A stretch of 64,000 nt of DNA from Cryptomeria japonica (taxonomy: Eukaryota > Streptophyta > Pinopsida > Cupressales > Cupressaceae): assembly GCF_030272615.1 (NCBI RefSeq), contig NC_081411.1, positions 836,678,136 through 836,742,135 of the forward strand, in the 5' to 3' direction. The position numbers and the translations under genes are program-made. The notes under the pieces are model-generated. The model saw only the letters and a program-made list of their open reading frames with translations, made no database searches and was not told the origin of the DNA. Below are positions 11,725-23,524 of the stretch, one piece after another. Every line of letters starts with the position of its first letter. Position 1 is the stretch's first letter.

Positions 11725-12156
11725 TATTAGGGTTTCAAGCAGATCCGAAGCAAAAATGAACTAACAATTATATGCAGATTTAAATACAAAAGATAAAGAA
11801 ATAAAAAATAGGACACAAATAACACAGATATTTAACGTGGTTCACCCAGAATGGGTTACGTCCACCATACACAGCCGTCCAATCTTTCTTATTATCCAGC
11901 AAAAATAGTACATCAACCTTACAATGCCTTAAGCATCCCAGCCGCTTATAACATGCATTTTTAGGGCAACGAACAAAGTCGGCCTTTTTTAGGGTTTTAT
12001 TACAATGTCGGTTTTCATCAACAAAAAATGGCAAAAAAATTTTCTCGGGGGCTGCCGCCCCCAAACCCCTGCCCAGGGCCTGGCCCGACCCCGGACCCCG
12101 GTGAGGATACGCGGTGAGTGTATAGTACTTTGCTGATCAGTCACCACATTTCAACA
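11725..12156 (-). repeat. E5 3' LTR
   Basis: A 432-bp LTR similar throughout to 16277-16700. It contains a GC-rich patch (GGGGGCTGCCGCCCCC) at about 12046-12062, unusual in this AT-rich window. Confidence 0.9.
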
Positions 12157-12235
12157 ATCTCTGACTTGGAGACTGATCAGGCTCCACACCGAACAATCTC
12201 CCACTTGGAGACTGATACTAGACGACACCACTATA
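12157..12235 (-). other. E5 polypurine region, duplicated
   Basis: On the minus strand a tract AGTCTCCAAGTGGGAGATTG and a second near-copy (CCAAGTCAGAGAT) lie about 40 bases apart. The inner one has the better purine run; the outer one directly abuts the LTR. Confidence 0.55.
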
Positions 12236-12292
12236 CATGCAACATCCGCTGGATAAATCACTAGGACTTGACTGGTATAAATTCCACAATTA

Positions 12293-15200
12293 TTAATCAA
12301 GAAGACCAACAGAAACTGATGAAGAAATCAGCTTCTCCTATGGAACTGCCTTTGTGAACATATCAGCAAGATTCTCACTAGTGTGAATCTTCTCAAGCGG
12401 TAACTGACCCTCCTCCAAAATAGTCCGGATGAAGTGGTACCTGAGCTGAATGTGCTTTGTCCTTGAATGAAAAGCAGAGTTCTTCACAAGATGAATGGAA
12501 CTCTGGCTATCAATATATAATGGGCTATCCTCTTGTGTCTAACCCAATTCCTTCAGAAAACATTGCAACCAAATCATCTCTTTGTTGGCTTCTATAGCAG
12601 CATACTCAGCCTCAGTGGTTGAAAGTGCAACAACCTTTTGCAGCCTAGAAATCCAACTGACTGCAGTTCCCCCTATAGTAAAAACATACCCTGTAGTACT
12701 CCTCCGTGAATCAATATCACCCGCCTGATCAGAGTCAACAAATCCACTTAGAGCAGCATTAGATCCTTTGAAACATAATGCCTTCGTAGTAGTTCCTTTC
12801 AAATATCGAAGAATCCATTTCACGGCATTCCAATGTTCCATACCCGGATTACTCATAAACCTGCTCACAACTCCCACTGCATGTGCAATATCTGGCCTTG
12901 TGCATACCATTGCATACATTAGACTACCAATAGCTGATGAATACGGGATGTTAGACATTTTATTAACCTCTTCCTGTGCCTTTGGACACATCTCCTTAGT
13001 CAATTTGAAATGACTAGCCAAAGGTGTACTAACTGCTTTTGCATCCTGCATGTTAAATCTTTTCAACACCACCTTTATATACTCACTTTGGGACAAATTT
13101 AAGGTTCTATTTTTCCTGTCCCGTGTAATCCTCATACCAAGAATTTGCTTAGCTACACCCAAATCCTTCATAGCAAATGACCTGGCTAATTTCTGTTTAA
13201 GATCTTTTATATGTTGCATGTTAGACCCAGCAACAAGCATGTCATCAACATAAAGCAACAGGATAATATAACTGCCATTATCAAATCTCTTAAAGTATAC
13301 ACAATGATCAAAATGACATCTATGATAACCGTGTTCAGCCATGAAACTATCAAATTTTAAATACCATTGTTTGGGTGCTTGCTTTAGGCCATACAGACTT
13401 TTCTTCAACCTGCACACCAAGTTCTCCTTACCTTTGACCTCATATCCCTGTGGTTGCAACATGTAAATTTCATCCTCCAAATCTCCATGGAGAAAAGCTG
13501 TTTGGACATCTAATTGTTCAATATGTAAATCATCTGCAGCCACAAGACTAAGTACAGTTCTAATTGAAGTCATTTTTATAACTGGAGAAAATATTTCATC
13601 ATAATCTATACCCTTTTTCTGTGCAAAACCTTTTACCACAAGTCTGGCCTTATATCTTTTCTGACCTCCTTCCTCCTCCTTCAGTTGATAAACCCATTTG
13701 TTAGGCAAGGCTCTTTTTTCTGCAGGTAAAGGAACTAAGTCCCAAGTCTTATTTTTCATCAGGGAGTCCATCTCCTCTTTCATGCCTAGCTGCCACTATT
13801 GTTTGGCATCCACCTACATTGCTTCTTCATATTCTTCTGGTTCACCAGAATCTGTTAATAAAATAGAATACAAAGAAGGAGAAAATCTTTCAGGGGGTCT
13901 ACTTATCCTCGTAGAACGTCTAACACTTGCAGGAGTTTGTGGGACAATCTGTTGTTGCTGAGCATCAGGTACTTGTGGCATTTCATTTTCAAGAATCTCA
14001 TCCAACACCACATATTCTTGTTTGTCCTGTTCATCCTTCTTTTCCTCCATCTGTTCTTTATACATAACCTTCTCATTGAATATAACATCTCTACTTCTAA
14101 TTATTTTCTTATTTTCAAAATCCCATAACCGATAGCCATATTCATCTATCCCATATCCAATGAAGGTACATTTCTGAGATTTAGCATCAAGCTTGGTTCT
14201 GTTTTCTTTATCAATATGGACAAAAGCTTCGCAACCAAAAGTTTTTAGAAAAGAATAATTTACCTTTTTACCAGTCCATGCCTCCTCTGGAATACCACCA
14301 TCCAAAGGGGTTGAAGGTCCTCTATTTATCAAATAGACAACAGTATGTACAGCATCTGCCCAAAAATGTAAGGGCAATCCAGCATGCAATCTCATACTCC
14401 TCGTACGTTCCATGATGGTCCTATTCATTCTCTCTGACACACCATTTTCCTGTGGAGTTCCTGGAACTGTCTTCTTCTTTCGAATCCCATTTAAGGAATA
14501 GTAATCTTCAAATGCTTTGCTGCAATACTCACCTCCATTATCCGATCTGAGACACTTCAACTTTTTTCCTGTCTCATTCTCAACCAAACCTTTCCATTTC
14601 TTAAAAGTTTCAAAAACATCTGATTTTTGTTTTAGGAAATATACCCATGTTTTTCTAGTTGAGTCATCAATAAAAATAGCATAGTAACAAGAGCCACCAA
14701 GAGATGATACCTGAGCCGGTCCCCATACATCTGAATGTACAAGCTCTAACTTCTCACTCTTCTTCTCTTTCCCAACCTTGAGAAATCTGACTCTTTTCTG
14801 TTTACCATAAACACAGTTTTCACAGAACTCTAAATCAATCTTCTTTAGTCCTGGCAATAGATTTTTGGAGTGAAGGATTTACATCCCTTTCTCACTCATG
14901 TGCCCAAGCCTATGGTGCCACATTATTGAATCTATTCTTGCAACATTTATTGTTGTTGTCCCTGCAGTAACTTTATCTGTAGCAGCTAAGGTAGAGTAAG
15001 TGTTACCAGTACACAGATATAATGTGCCTACCTTTGCACCTTTAGCTACTATTAATGATCCTTTAGTGACCTTCCACATATTGTCTGAGAAGGTAACTAT
15101 GCAACCTTCACTACCTAGTTGCCCTGCAGAAATTAAATTTCTTCTTAAATTAGGAACATGTCTTACCTCCTGCAGAAACCAGTCATTACCATTCTACAAC

Positions 15201-16216
15201 TTGATCTTTATCTTTCCTTTTCCAACAATTTGACAGGGCTCATCATCACCCAAATATACCTGTCCAAAATCACCTTGAACATAATCTAGAAAATATTTTC
15301 TATGCGGTGTAGCATGAAATGAAGCCCCATAATCTATTACCCAGGAATCATTAACATTATCCAAACATAAGATTAAAGCATCTTGTAAAGTATTACTTGC
15401 AATATTAGCTTCCTTACTGTCATTTTCATTTTTGTCTCCTTCTTTGTTTTTCCGAGACCAACAGTCTTTCTTTAGATGACCAGGCTTTCCGCAGTACCAG
15501 CAATCTTTCTTTCCTCTAGATTGAAAGCGTCCTTTCTTTGACTTCCCTCGTGACTTCTCATTCCCAGGGCCTTTTCCTCTTTCCTTTGATCTTCCTCTGT
15601 TCTCCACATTCAAAACACTACCTGATGATGTTGGAGTCTCACCTGTGCTTTTCCTTCGCATTTCCTCACTTAGGATAACACCAACAATATCATCAAATAC
15701 CAAAGTATTTTTACCAGAGACAGAGTTACTTACAGCCATAACCAAGCTATTCCAGCTTTCTGGCAAAGAACATAAAATCAAGAGAGCCCTAACCTCTTCT
15801 AAAAAGGTAATTTTTACCGAAAACAATTGACTGGTAATTGTATTAAATTCATTTAAGTGCTCCACTACAGATCCTCCCTCACTCATTTTCAAATTAAACA
15901 AACGCTTCATAAGAAATACCTTATTTGAAGCCGAGGGTTTCTCATACAGCTCAGCCAATGTTGCCATCAAATCTACAGTCGTTTTTGCTTCTGTTATATT
16001 GAATGCTACAGATGACACAAGGCACAATCGAATGGATCCCAGTGCCTTTCTATCTAAAATGTCCCACTCTTCATCTGATATTGTGGTTGGTTTCTTTGCC
16101 TTTCCTTCCAATGGCCGCCACAAATCCTTTTGATACAGGTAATCCTCCATCTGCATTTTCCATAACTGATAATTCTGGCCATTAAACTTTTCGACCTTGA
16201 ATTTGGAATCCTCCAT
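12293..16216 (-). pseudogene. E5 gag-pol polyprotein, six nonsense codons, otherwise in one frame
   Basis: ATG at 16216 (MEDSKFKVEKFNGQNYQLWK) opens a single frame of about 1,308 codons ending at TAA 12293. In order: UBN2-type Gag; knuckle CWYCGKPGHLKKDC; protease with WVIDYGASFHAT, where the usual DSG is DYG; integrase with HHRLGHMS, CENCVYG, HSDVWGP, SDNGGEY and ENGVSERMNRT; RT with WVYQLKEEEGG, DVQTAFLHGDL and YVDDMLVAG (13241-13252); RNase H with RRSTTGYVFTIGG, STTEAEYAAI and the ADMFTK tail. Stops include TAG 15194, TAA 14879, TAG 13814, a TAG near 13796, TAG 12539 and a TAG near 12340. Most sit where Gln is expected. There are no frameshifts, so decay is by point changes and the insertion is fairly young. 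Confidence 0.92.
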
Positions 16217-16262
16217 TGCTCCCACTCAAATCTGAAAGTCTTGCCAATTTATAGAAAACCTC

Positions 16263-16274
16263 GCTCTGATACCA
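16263..16274 (-). other. E5 primer binding site, initiator-Met tRNA
   Basis: The minus strand reads TGGTATCAGAGC two bases from the 5' LTR, the same arrangement as in E1 and E2. Confidence 0.95.
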
Positions 16275-16276
16275 AT

Positions 16277-16700
16277 TGTTAGGGTTTCAAGCAGATCCAA
16301 AGCAAAAATGAACTAACAATTATATGCAGATTTAAATACAAAAGATAAAGAAATAAAAAACAGGACACAAATAACACAGATATTTAACGTGTTTCACCAA
16401 GAATGGGTTACGTCCACCATACACAGCCGTCCAATCTTTCTTATTATCCAGCAAAAATAGTACATCAACCTTACAATGCCTTAAGCATCCCAGCCACTTA
16501 TAACATGCGTTTTTAGGGCAACGAACAAAGTCGGCCTTTTTTAGGGTTTTATTACAATGTCGGTTTTCATCAACAAAAACGGCAAAAAAAATTTCTCGGG
16601 GGCTGCCGCCCCCGGACCCCTGCCCGAGGCCCAGCCCGGCCCCGACGAGGATACGTGCTGAGTGTATAGTACTTTGCTGATCAGTTGCCACATTTCAACA
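16277..16700 (-). repeat. E5 5' LTR
   Basis: A 424-bp LTR running TGTTAGGG...TTTCAACA. It is slightly shorter than its partner in the GC-rich patch. Confidence 0.92.
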
Positions 16701-16713
16701 AGAGATACCGAAC

Positions 16714-16969
16714 TTGATTCAAAGAAAATTTTATGTCTAGGAGATACCAGTTCTAAACTTGATTGATCACGAACTAGATGAAAGCAAGGTGTTTAGCCTG
16801 ATTCAAAGTGACAAAGTTGAATGAAGTTTAGTTAAAGCGATACCATTCCTGAACTTGATTGAACTAGGAACGATAGAAAACAAAAGATACCAAACTTGAA
16901 CTTGATTGATCAAGAAGAGGATCTTACTGATCTAGACACAGTGAGTGATGATTAAAATTGATCTTGAAC
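16714..16969. repeat. 254-bp duplication, right copy flanking E5
   Basis: It matches 11471-11724 with a few substitutions. After 16969 the E4 3' arm continues uniquely (TTGATTGATCAAGATATG). Confidence 0.88.
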
Positions 16970-18305
16970 TTGATTGATCAAGATATGATGAGGATAAATT
17001 GTTCCGCTTGATCAAGAAATGATGAAACTAAACACCTACTTAGATTTAGTGTGATCAAAGAAACTCTTTAAACCCTTGATTGAGTTTAAATGAATAATCA
17101 ACTTGATGAAAAGCGATGAAACTGATTAACGTTAAGAGATTGATTCAGATAAAAGACAAATAGCAGCTTGATATGAAGCGATGAGGTCTTATTTGATTGA
17201 TTTTATTTAGTTGAAAAATATTTTTTTGGTCGACTTTTGATGAAGATTTGAAAATTTTCTTAACATTGAAGAATGTGAGGTCATAAGGTCACGAGTATGC
17301 CCCCTCGGGAGCGAAATCAAAAAATGGCGAGGGTTGTGATTATAAGCAATTGCTTTAGCGATGATAAGTTGTTTTGAGCACAAATTGATTCAGAGGAATT
17401 TGTGAAAATTTTGCGTTGATTCATAAGAAATTGAGCGCAAAGTTGAGCTGTAGAAATTAAATTGAGATTCAGCATTGATTTACGAGAAAATGAGCACAAT
17501 TGAAGAAAGAATGAGCTTTTGATGAAAAGTGCTAAGTGGTCCAAATTTTGAAATTGACTAGCAAAATGATCTCGAATTTGGATTTCGATCCCGAAAATGG
17601 ACTCAGGATGGTCAAATTAGCTAAGGGTACAATTTTCATGTCCATCGGAGCAAGTTGAAAAATTAAGTTTTTGGCTATATATGGGACAAAAGAGTCATTT
17701 TCAATTCATTTTAACCCTCCAAGTTTGAAAATTCAAAAAAGCCTTCTACAAAGAAAATGGTGGTCCCTACTCATCAACATCGATTCGAGTACCAGAGGAG
17801 ACATAATTGACCCCAAAAATATGAGCCAGTGGTAAGTGATCAATCTTAAGCTTGTTTGTGTTTCCAAATTTGAATTTTTTTGTTCAATTTTCAAGTTTTC
17901 TGCATGATTGAAGTTGGGCATCACATTTTATCGTGCGAGATAGGGTCCTATCTCATATGAGAAACTGGTGTTTAAGGCCATTAGTCTAGTCATTCTAGGG
18001 CCACCCATGTGTCTTACGATAGGTCTATAAAAAGACCATTTTGTCATGTGGGGTCTAAAAGTTCGTCGTTTGAGCTTGTTTTGTCATACTAGAGCAATTC
18101 CTAGCTCGTACGAGATGTTGTTGATCTGTATTTTGTCATTTGAGAGATAGTGAGCATTTTTGAAGGTGTAAACGTGAAATTTTGATTTTGAATGTTTTCT
18201 GATGCTTCGTTGTTGGGTTTTTTTGTAGGTTTGATTACCTCTTGTGTTGTTTAGATGTGTGTATCCTCCTACCATTGCATTAGTATGACATTTATCTGAG
18301 GTTGA
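16970..18305. other. E4 3' arm, non-coding
   Basis: No coding sequence is recognisable. Short imperfect repeats around CTTGATTGATCAAG run to about 17230. Further right are GAGATAGG/CCTATCTC and CTCGTACGAG palindromes (17936-17965, ~18095) related to the motif array in the E4 leader. This stretch lies upstream of the antisense mobile-domain ORF and could hold its promoter. Confidence 0.6.
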
Positions 18306-20060
18306 GCAGGCTCATATTGACTTGTGTGAATTGACTCATCTATTGGGATTACCTAAATCCATGTGAATCACGGAATGTTCATGGCATTGGTAGAGCGGTT
18401 TCATTCAGAGCATAATATGTTTCATCTACCGGTGGGGGAGTTGACGATCACTCCTAAGGATGTATACAGGATCCTCCATATCCCTTTTGCTAGGGATAAG
18501 GTGGATTATGATTCAAGGCACCTTCCAGGATAGCAGGCAGTCAGGCATGTCTCTAGTGATCCTGACATTTTGACGTGGTCCATCAGTTGGGATATTCTTA
18601 TGAGCAGGTATAGTGAGGAGTATCCTCTGGCATGTGTCCTAGTAGGATTCATAGGTTGTTTTCTTATGCCAGACAGAGGGCATTAGGGTTTCCAGTGCGA
18701 ATGGGGCCAGATGTTAGAGAGGTTGATAGAGACCCCTCAGAGACTTGGTTGGGGCTCTTGTTTATTGGCCCACATGTATCGAGAGATGCATGAGATCATA
18801 TACAGAGATGGGTGGAGCATGGCCACTGAGGTATATATTTTGTAGGTATGGGCTTGGGAGCACGTTCCCATTTGTTAGCCAATAGTAGCTGATAGCAAAG
18901 AGCTTGGGCAACTGATCATTAATAGGTATGTTGGATATATTATGCAGCCCCATCTAGGAAAGACAAATTTTTGGAGACAAGAAGCTCGATGACCTGATAG
19001 CCGTCGTATGGAGACCTTACAGAGGTTTGGTGCCATGGGATGACTGGCAGCTAGTTTGCAGGAACCTGTTTGTTACACACCCACTGATCGGGAGGTCATA
19101 GACCATTGTGGAGTGATTTGTCATTTCTCGAGGGATGAGGCAGTATGGCCGGCCTTAGGGGATCTCGCAGGAGTACATAGCTTATGCGCGATATGTAGAT
19201 GAGGAGAGACAGGGATGGTCTTTGCGATCATCATATGCTTTGACGATGCAAGAGCTGAAAGGTTTTACACCGCCTGAGGTGGGATTACTTAGATGATGTA
19301 GTAGATGCGGGGGTATTTCCCTAGTATAGAGATCATTTTCAGTAGCATCCATTCCCATGATTTACAGATCCAGGTGAGCAGGCTCCTCGTATTGAGGATG
19401 TTGAGGATGATGCCCCCGCACCAGTATAGGGACAGGGACAAGGCCATAGGCAAGGTCATAGGCAAGGTCACAGGTAGTGAAAGGCATAGAGAGCTGAGGC
19501 TCCACGATGGACAAGTGGTGATCCTGGTGCTAGCACCAGCAGGTTGCCGACTGAGGGTGGACAACAGAGGGGTGAGGGTGGATCCCTATAAGGAGTGAAT
19601 GTGAGATTGGGTAAGACTGAGGAGGAGCAAGCAACTCTAAGATAGGTCCAGCAATAGAGGGATGAGAAGGGTGGAGGTGGAGGTGGAGGTGGAAGTGAGG
19701 AGCCTACGAGACAGCAAGGGATAGATGCTAGACAATCAATGAGGGCACGCCTTGTAGAGCTACAGTCACAGTTGATAGTGGCTTAGACTCAGTTTGCGGA
19801 GCAAGACCGACAACTAGCTGAGGTGAGGACCGAGCGTGATCGCTAGATTGTAGCACTAAGAGCAAAGATAGAGCCCCTGTGACAGGAGGTCCTTCACCAG
19901 ACTAGTAGGGTAGCATATAGTGTTGCAGTTCCTATTGCTCAGTAGGTGATACCCTACTCACAGTATATGGCACGATCAAAGGGAGTGCAGGCACCTTGTC
20001 AGGATCCTGATCATCAAGCTCCTCCTCCTCCACCAGGTGATGATGGAGAGGGTGCTAGCT
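18306..20060 (+). pseudogene. Plant mobile domain (PMD) ORF, antisense within E4
   Basis: Conceptual translation on the plus strand, mainly from ATG 18375, gives a clear aminotransferase-like plant mobile domain: MALVERFHSEHNMFHLPVGE, then LTITPKDVYRILHIPF, GSCLLAHMYREMHEIIYRDG and VWAWEHVPIC. In-frame stops (TAG after HLPG, after PDRGH, within YIL-VWAWEH and after PIC; TGA after QEAR) and at least one upstream frameshift kill it. The C-terminal tail is low-complexity (Gly, Gln, Arg rich) to about 20060. Extra ORFs, some antisense, are known from plant Ty3/gypsy Tat elements. It was probably a captured gene carried by E4. Host PMD proteins such as MAIN and MAIL1 act in gene silencing; no such role can be claimed here. 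Confidence 0.82.
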
Positions 20061-21700
20061 AGATTATTTTTTTGTTGCAGCTCCGATATTTTTTGTAGAC
20101 ACACCCATTTTTTGTAACCTATATGTTTCTTGCTCCAATGGGAGTTTGTATATGTCATTTGACATCATTATGTACCTTAGACTAGATATATATACGAGAT
20201 CTGATTGGACTTCATCGTACTTGTGTTGATTCATTTATGAGATGCTTTCTATATGCTTTATTCTACATGTATGCATTTCTTTTCAGTATGAGTGGATGAA
20301 TGCAAATGAATATGGATGTCTATTTTTGTTTCTTTTCATATGCAATTAAATGATGATGTAAATGAGTAACTAGAATGAGTAATGCAATTTTTCTTCATTT
20401 TTCTATGCAATAAGATGGATGTAAATGAGTAATAGTGAATGTATGAATCTATATAAAATGCTCATGTATGCAACTAACATCTCAAAACACAAGTACTCGA
20501 TCGGAGAAATGATGAAAAGAGACCACTTAGCGAAGAAATGATGAAGCTCCAACTCTCATTTAGAAGATAAAGAGATCATTGTTATTATCCTGAAATCACT
20601 CTAGATTCACAAAATGCAAAATGAAATGCAAAATGAGATGCAACCTAAACCTAGTCACTGGACTTTAAACAACTTAATTTTCATCATTGAGCATTTTACA
20701 ATTATAGCAAGCATAATAGAGTTCCTTGCTTTTCTTGTGCAATATTAATTATCTTGTCCACAATGACCCTTTTTTCGTTCATATCCTTGGACAAGTTACA
20801 CATGGACCCGGATTGCACAATAAAGAAATTCCCTCAAAACAGACAAAGAAATGATATGGACCTCCCTATAGCATTCAAATAAGTGGAGTCGAGGTATGTG
20901 AGGCGATTTCACCTTGATGTGAAGGCTCTTATCACAGACACTCAACTAATTTAGATGATTCTAGATCATTTGGATCATTCCTTCAAGAAAAAAACAAAAA
21001 AAAGATATTATGCCCCCAATCCTTACTCCTCTTAGTCAAGATAGACTTTCTCAAGTTACTCAGAGGGATAATAATTGAAAACCAATATAAAAGACAACAC
21101 ACAAATAAAATTTTCATTCATAGCTCAAATTGTTTAGTGATTGTTTTCCATTAAGTTGTTTTGCTTGTTAACTCAGTGATAAAACTCTTCAATAGTCAAG
21201 AGACAAGTAACTGACTCGGAGTGGATGACCAGGTTTCACAAACGTAAGGTTGACTTGGTTGATATCGCTTAGGACATGTAATGTGCTTGGTTGATTACCT
21301 AAGACTGGGACATTGATCAGTTTCAAGCCATGAGGGTTCCAACAAACCAGGATGTCACAAAAAGTGATTGAAATATGTACAAGTAAAAGCAAAGATGCAT
21401 GAAAGCAGGAATGCCAACATTGCATTGATAGATGGAGCGCTTGAGTACAAGAGGCACCTGTTTACTAGGTTTTCACCTGCTTGGCAGAGATTCTTTTTTT
21501 TTTTTTTTACCAAGGTGTCTGTTTGCCAGGTTGTCACCAAGGCATTTTCTGATTTTTAGGATTTCTTCAAGATGTTTTCTGATTTATTTGGATTTCTTCG
21601 GAACTTTTTCTGGTTTTTAGGATTTCTTCAGGACTTTTTCTAATTTTTAGGATTTTTTTCAGGACTTTTTCGCTGTATAAGTTGTTGGAGCAAAGAATAT
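20061..21700. other. E4 3' arm between mobile-domain ORF and integrase end
   Basis: No gene is supported. The stretch contains repeats of ATGAGTAA/GATGTAAATGAG (20340-20440). At 21545-21670 on the plus strand there are three imperfect copies of GATTTCTTCAGGACTTTTTC-like units. On the minus strand this part may be a Lys-rich tail following integrase. Confidence 0.5.
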
Positions 21701-22390
21701 TTAGGTGAAGAATTTATTTAGATGGATGGTGTTGATTGTTTCATGGAGTTGTTCTCCTTCTGATGTTGAGAGTTGATAGGCACCAAAGCCAAAAGTTGCA
21801 GTAATGATATAGGGACCTAGCCAGTTGGGTTCAAACTTCCCTTTGTTGTCTCAAAACTATTGATTTTTAGGATTTTCTCTCAGGACTAGGTCACCAACAT
21901 GAAATTCTCGATGTCGAACATTCTTGTTATATCCTCTAGACATTCTCTTTTGATATACTCTGAGATGATCAAATGCCACTCGTCGATGCTCATCCAGCAA
22001 TTTGAGCTCTTGTAATCTAGATATTCTATATTCTTCATCAGTAATAAGACCTTGCAAGGAAACTCTTAGAGATGGTATTTCCACTTCAATAGGTAATACT
22101 GCTTCGGACCCATACACCAGAGAAAAAGGTGTAGCCCCAATAGGTGTTCTGATACTTGTTCTATAAGCCCACAGTGCACGATTGAGCTACAGATGCCAAT
22201 CCTTCCCAGATTTGTTCACTGTTTTGTGCAAGATAGTCAGTAGGTTTTTGTTAGATGCCTCTGCTTGTCCATTACCTTGAGGGTAATGTACTGAGGACTA
22301 GTGTTGTTGGATTTTAAACTTCTCACAGAGTTCATCTAGATCTTTTTTCTTGAACTATCCTCCATTGTCAGTTATAATAGATGAAGGTAT
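21701..22390 (-). pseudogene. E4 integrase, catalytic C-terminal part
   Basis: Minus-strand translation gives IITDNGGQF (second catalytic Asp), YPQGNGQAEASNKNLL (catalytic Glu), ALWAYRTSIRTPIGATPF, VYGSEAVLPIEVEIPSLRV and the C-terminal GKFEPNWLGPYIITATF, ending at TAA 21701. The frame is interrupted by TAG and TGA codons. It continues from 23525 across the solo LTR inserted between the IP and SSIITDNG parts of the core. No chromodomain is visible. Confidence 0.88.
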
Positions 22391-23519
22391 TGTTGGCATT
22401 TTTGTTGTTTATGTTGTGATTGTCATTGATGGACACATACTTGTATTGAGATCCCCTTTATATGTATGAGCTCAAGCTCAACCGGTATTTGTTCCAAATG
22501 GTATGTTGTATTCTAGTCTTTAGACTAGTGGTGATTTTGCAGAATGTGTTTCCCGGTCTGAAGTGGCATGTTGACCCCAAGCGGTTCATAGATCCCAAGT
22601 GGTATGAGGGAGTAAAGCGGCACAACACATTCTTACCAGTCTTCATTTTTATCAAACCAGCAACCAGTATTTTGTATGAACCGGTAATACTTTGTGATGA
22701 GTTACCAATCCACCGATTGTTTGACAGTGCTGACACATTGACAGTGCTTTTTGTGTCGTGTTAGTGAGTATGTCTAGATGCATTGAACCTAGGAAATCCT
22801 AATGTAATCTTATTGGACTGACATGAAATCATATTCCTTTGAAAGGACATCATGTCTAGGGTTTTAAGTTGTTGTTGAAAGGGTTAATGTCATGCTAGGG
22901 TTTAAGGTGGAAGTTGAGAACGATCTTATTTGAGAAGATCAAGTTGTAACTGTGAGAGAGAGAGAGAGAAGACTGAAGTAATGATGGAATGCATTAGCTA
23001 TGAGCAATACTAGATCTAACCAAGTAGTTTGTGCTATTAGATAGATCAAACACTTGTTGTTTACTCACATCTTTGACAAGTTTGTAGCCCTTAACCGGGT
23101 AGGCCTCAAAGCCTTTGTAAAATCCTCGAACAAGGTGGTTCACACATGTGAATCTAAAATCCTCTAATAAGGTAGTCTTTAATTGGACTTATCTCCTAAC
23201 AGAGATTGAGATTCCTAATAGGATTTGTTCTGGTGAAGAACATTGTAAGACCTTAACGGATCTAGTTTCTATTTTGCAGATAGTGACTTGTGAGTTCCAT
23301 CTCACTGTGGTTTTTTCCAGTTGGGTTTCCACATCAAATATCTCATGTTATGGTTGTATTTCTTTTGTGGGTGAATGCTTTATTCACATTTTGGTTTGCA
23401 TGTGTGGTAACCAGTCTGACTTTTAGACTGCTTTACCAGTTTATCTTTAGACTGTGTAAGTGTATTAGTGCAATGATTTTTGGCATACTAATTCACCCCC
23501 CCCCTCTTAGTATTCATTA
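22391..23519 (+). mobile_element. Solo LTR (family B) in the E4 integrase
   Basis: A 1,129-bp insertion begins TGTTGGCATT and has LTR landmarks shared with 48889-49706: GTCATTGATGG near the start, GTTTTCC...TGTTATGG, and a C-tract followed by CTCTTAGTATTC near the end. It is flanked by a 5-bp duplication GGTAT at 22386-22390 and 23520-23524. The last bases are TTA, not the expected CA, so the right tip is mutated or slightly truncated. No internal retroelement coding remains. Confidence 0.82.
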
Positions 23520-23524
23520 GGTAT

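Larger units (their letters stand above)
11725..16700 (-). mobile_element. E5: full-length Ty1/Copia retrotransposon (Tork-like)
   Basis: About 4.98 kb, with LTRs at 11725-12156 and 16277-16700, an initiator-Met primer site, and one gag-pol frame on the minus strand. Order of domains is gag, protease, integrase, RT, RNase H, which defines Ty1/Copia. It is inserted in the E4 3' arm. No matching 5-bp target duplication is present (TGAAC at left, AGAGA at right); instead a 254-bp segment is duplicated on both sides. The left LTR end reads TATTAGGG where the right reads TGTTAGGG. Confidence 0.93.

Noticed and set aside
19305-19598. 97-codon plus-strand frame
   Set aside because: Part of the low-complexity tail of the decayed mobile-domain ORF in a shifted frame, not a separate gene.
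22462-23426. Open frames of about 90-100 codons
   Set aside because: They lie wholly inside the solo LTR and show no protein motif.
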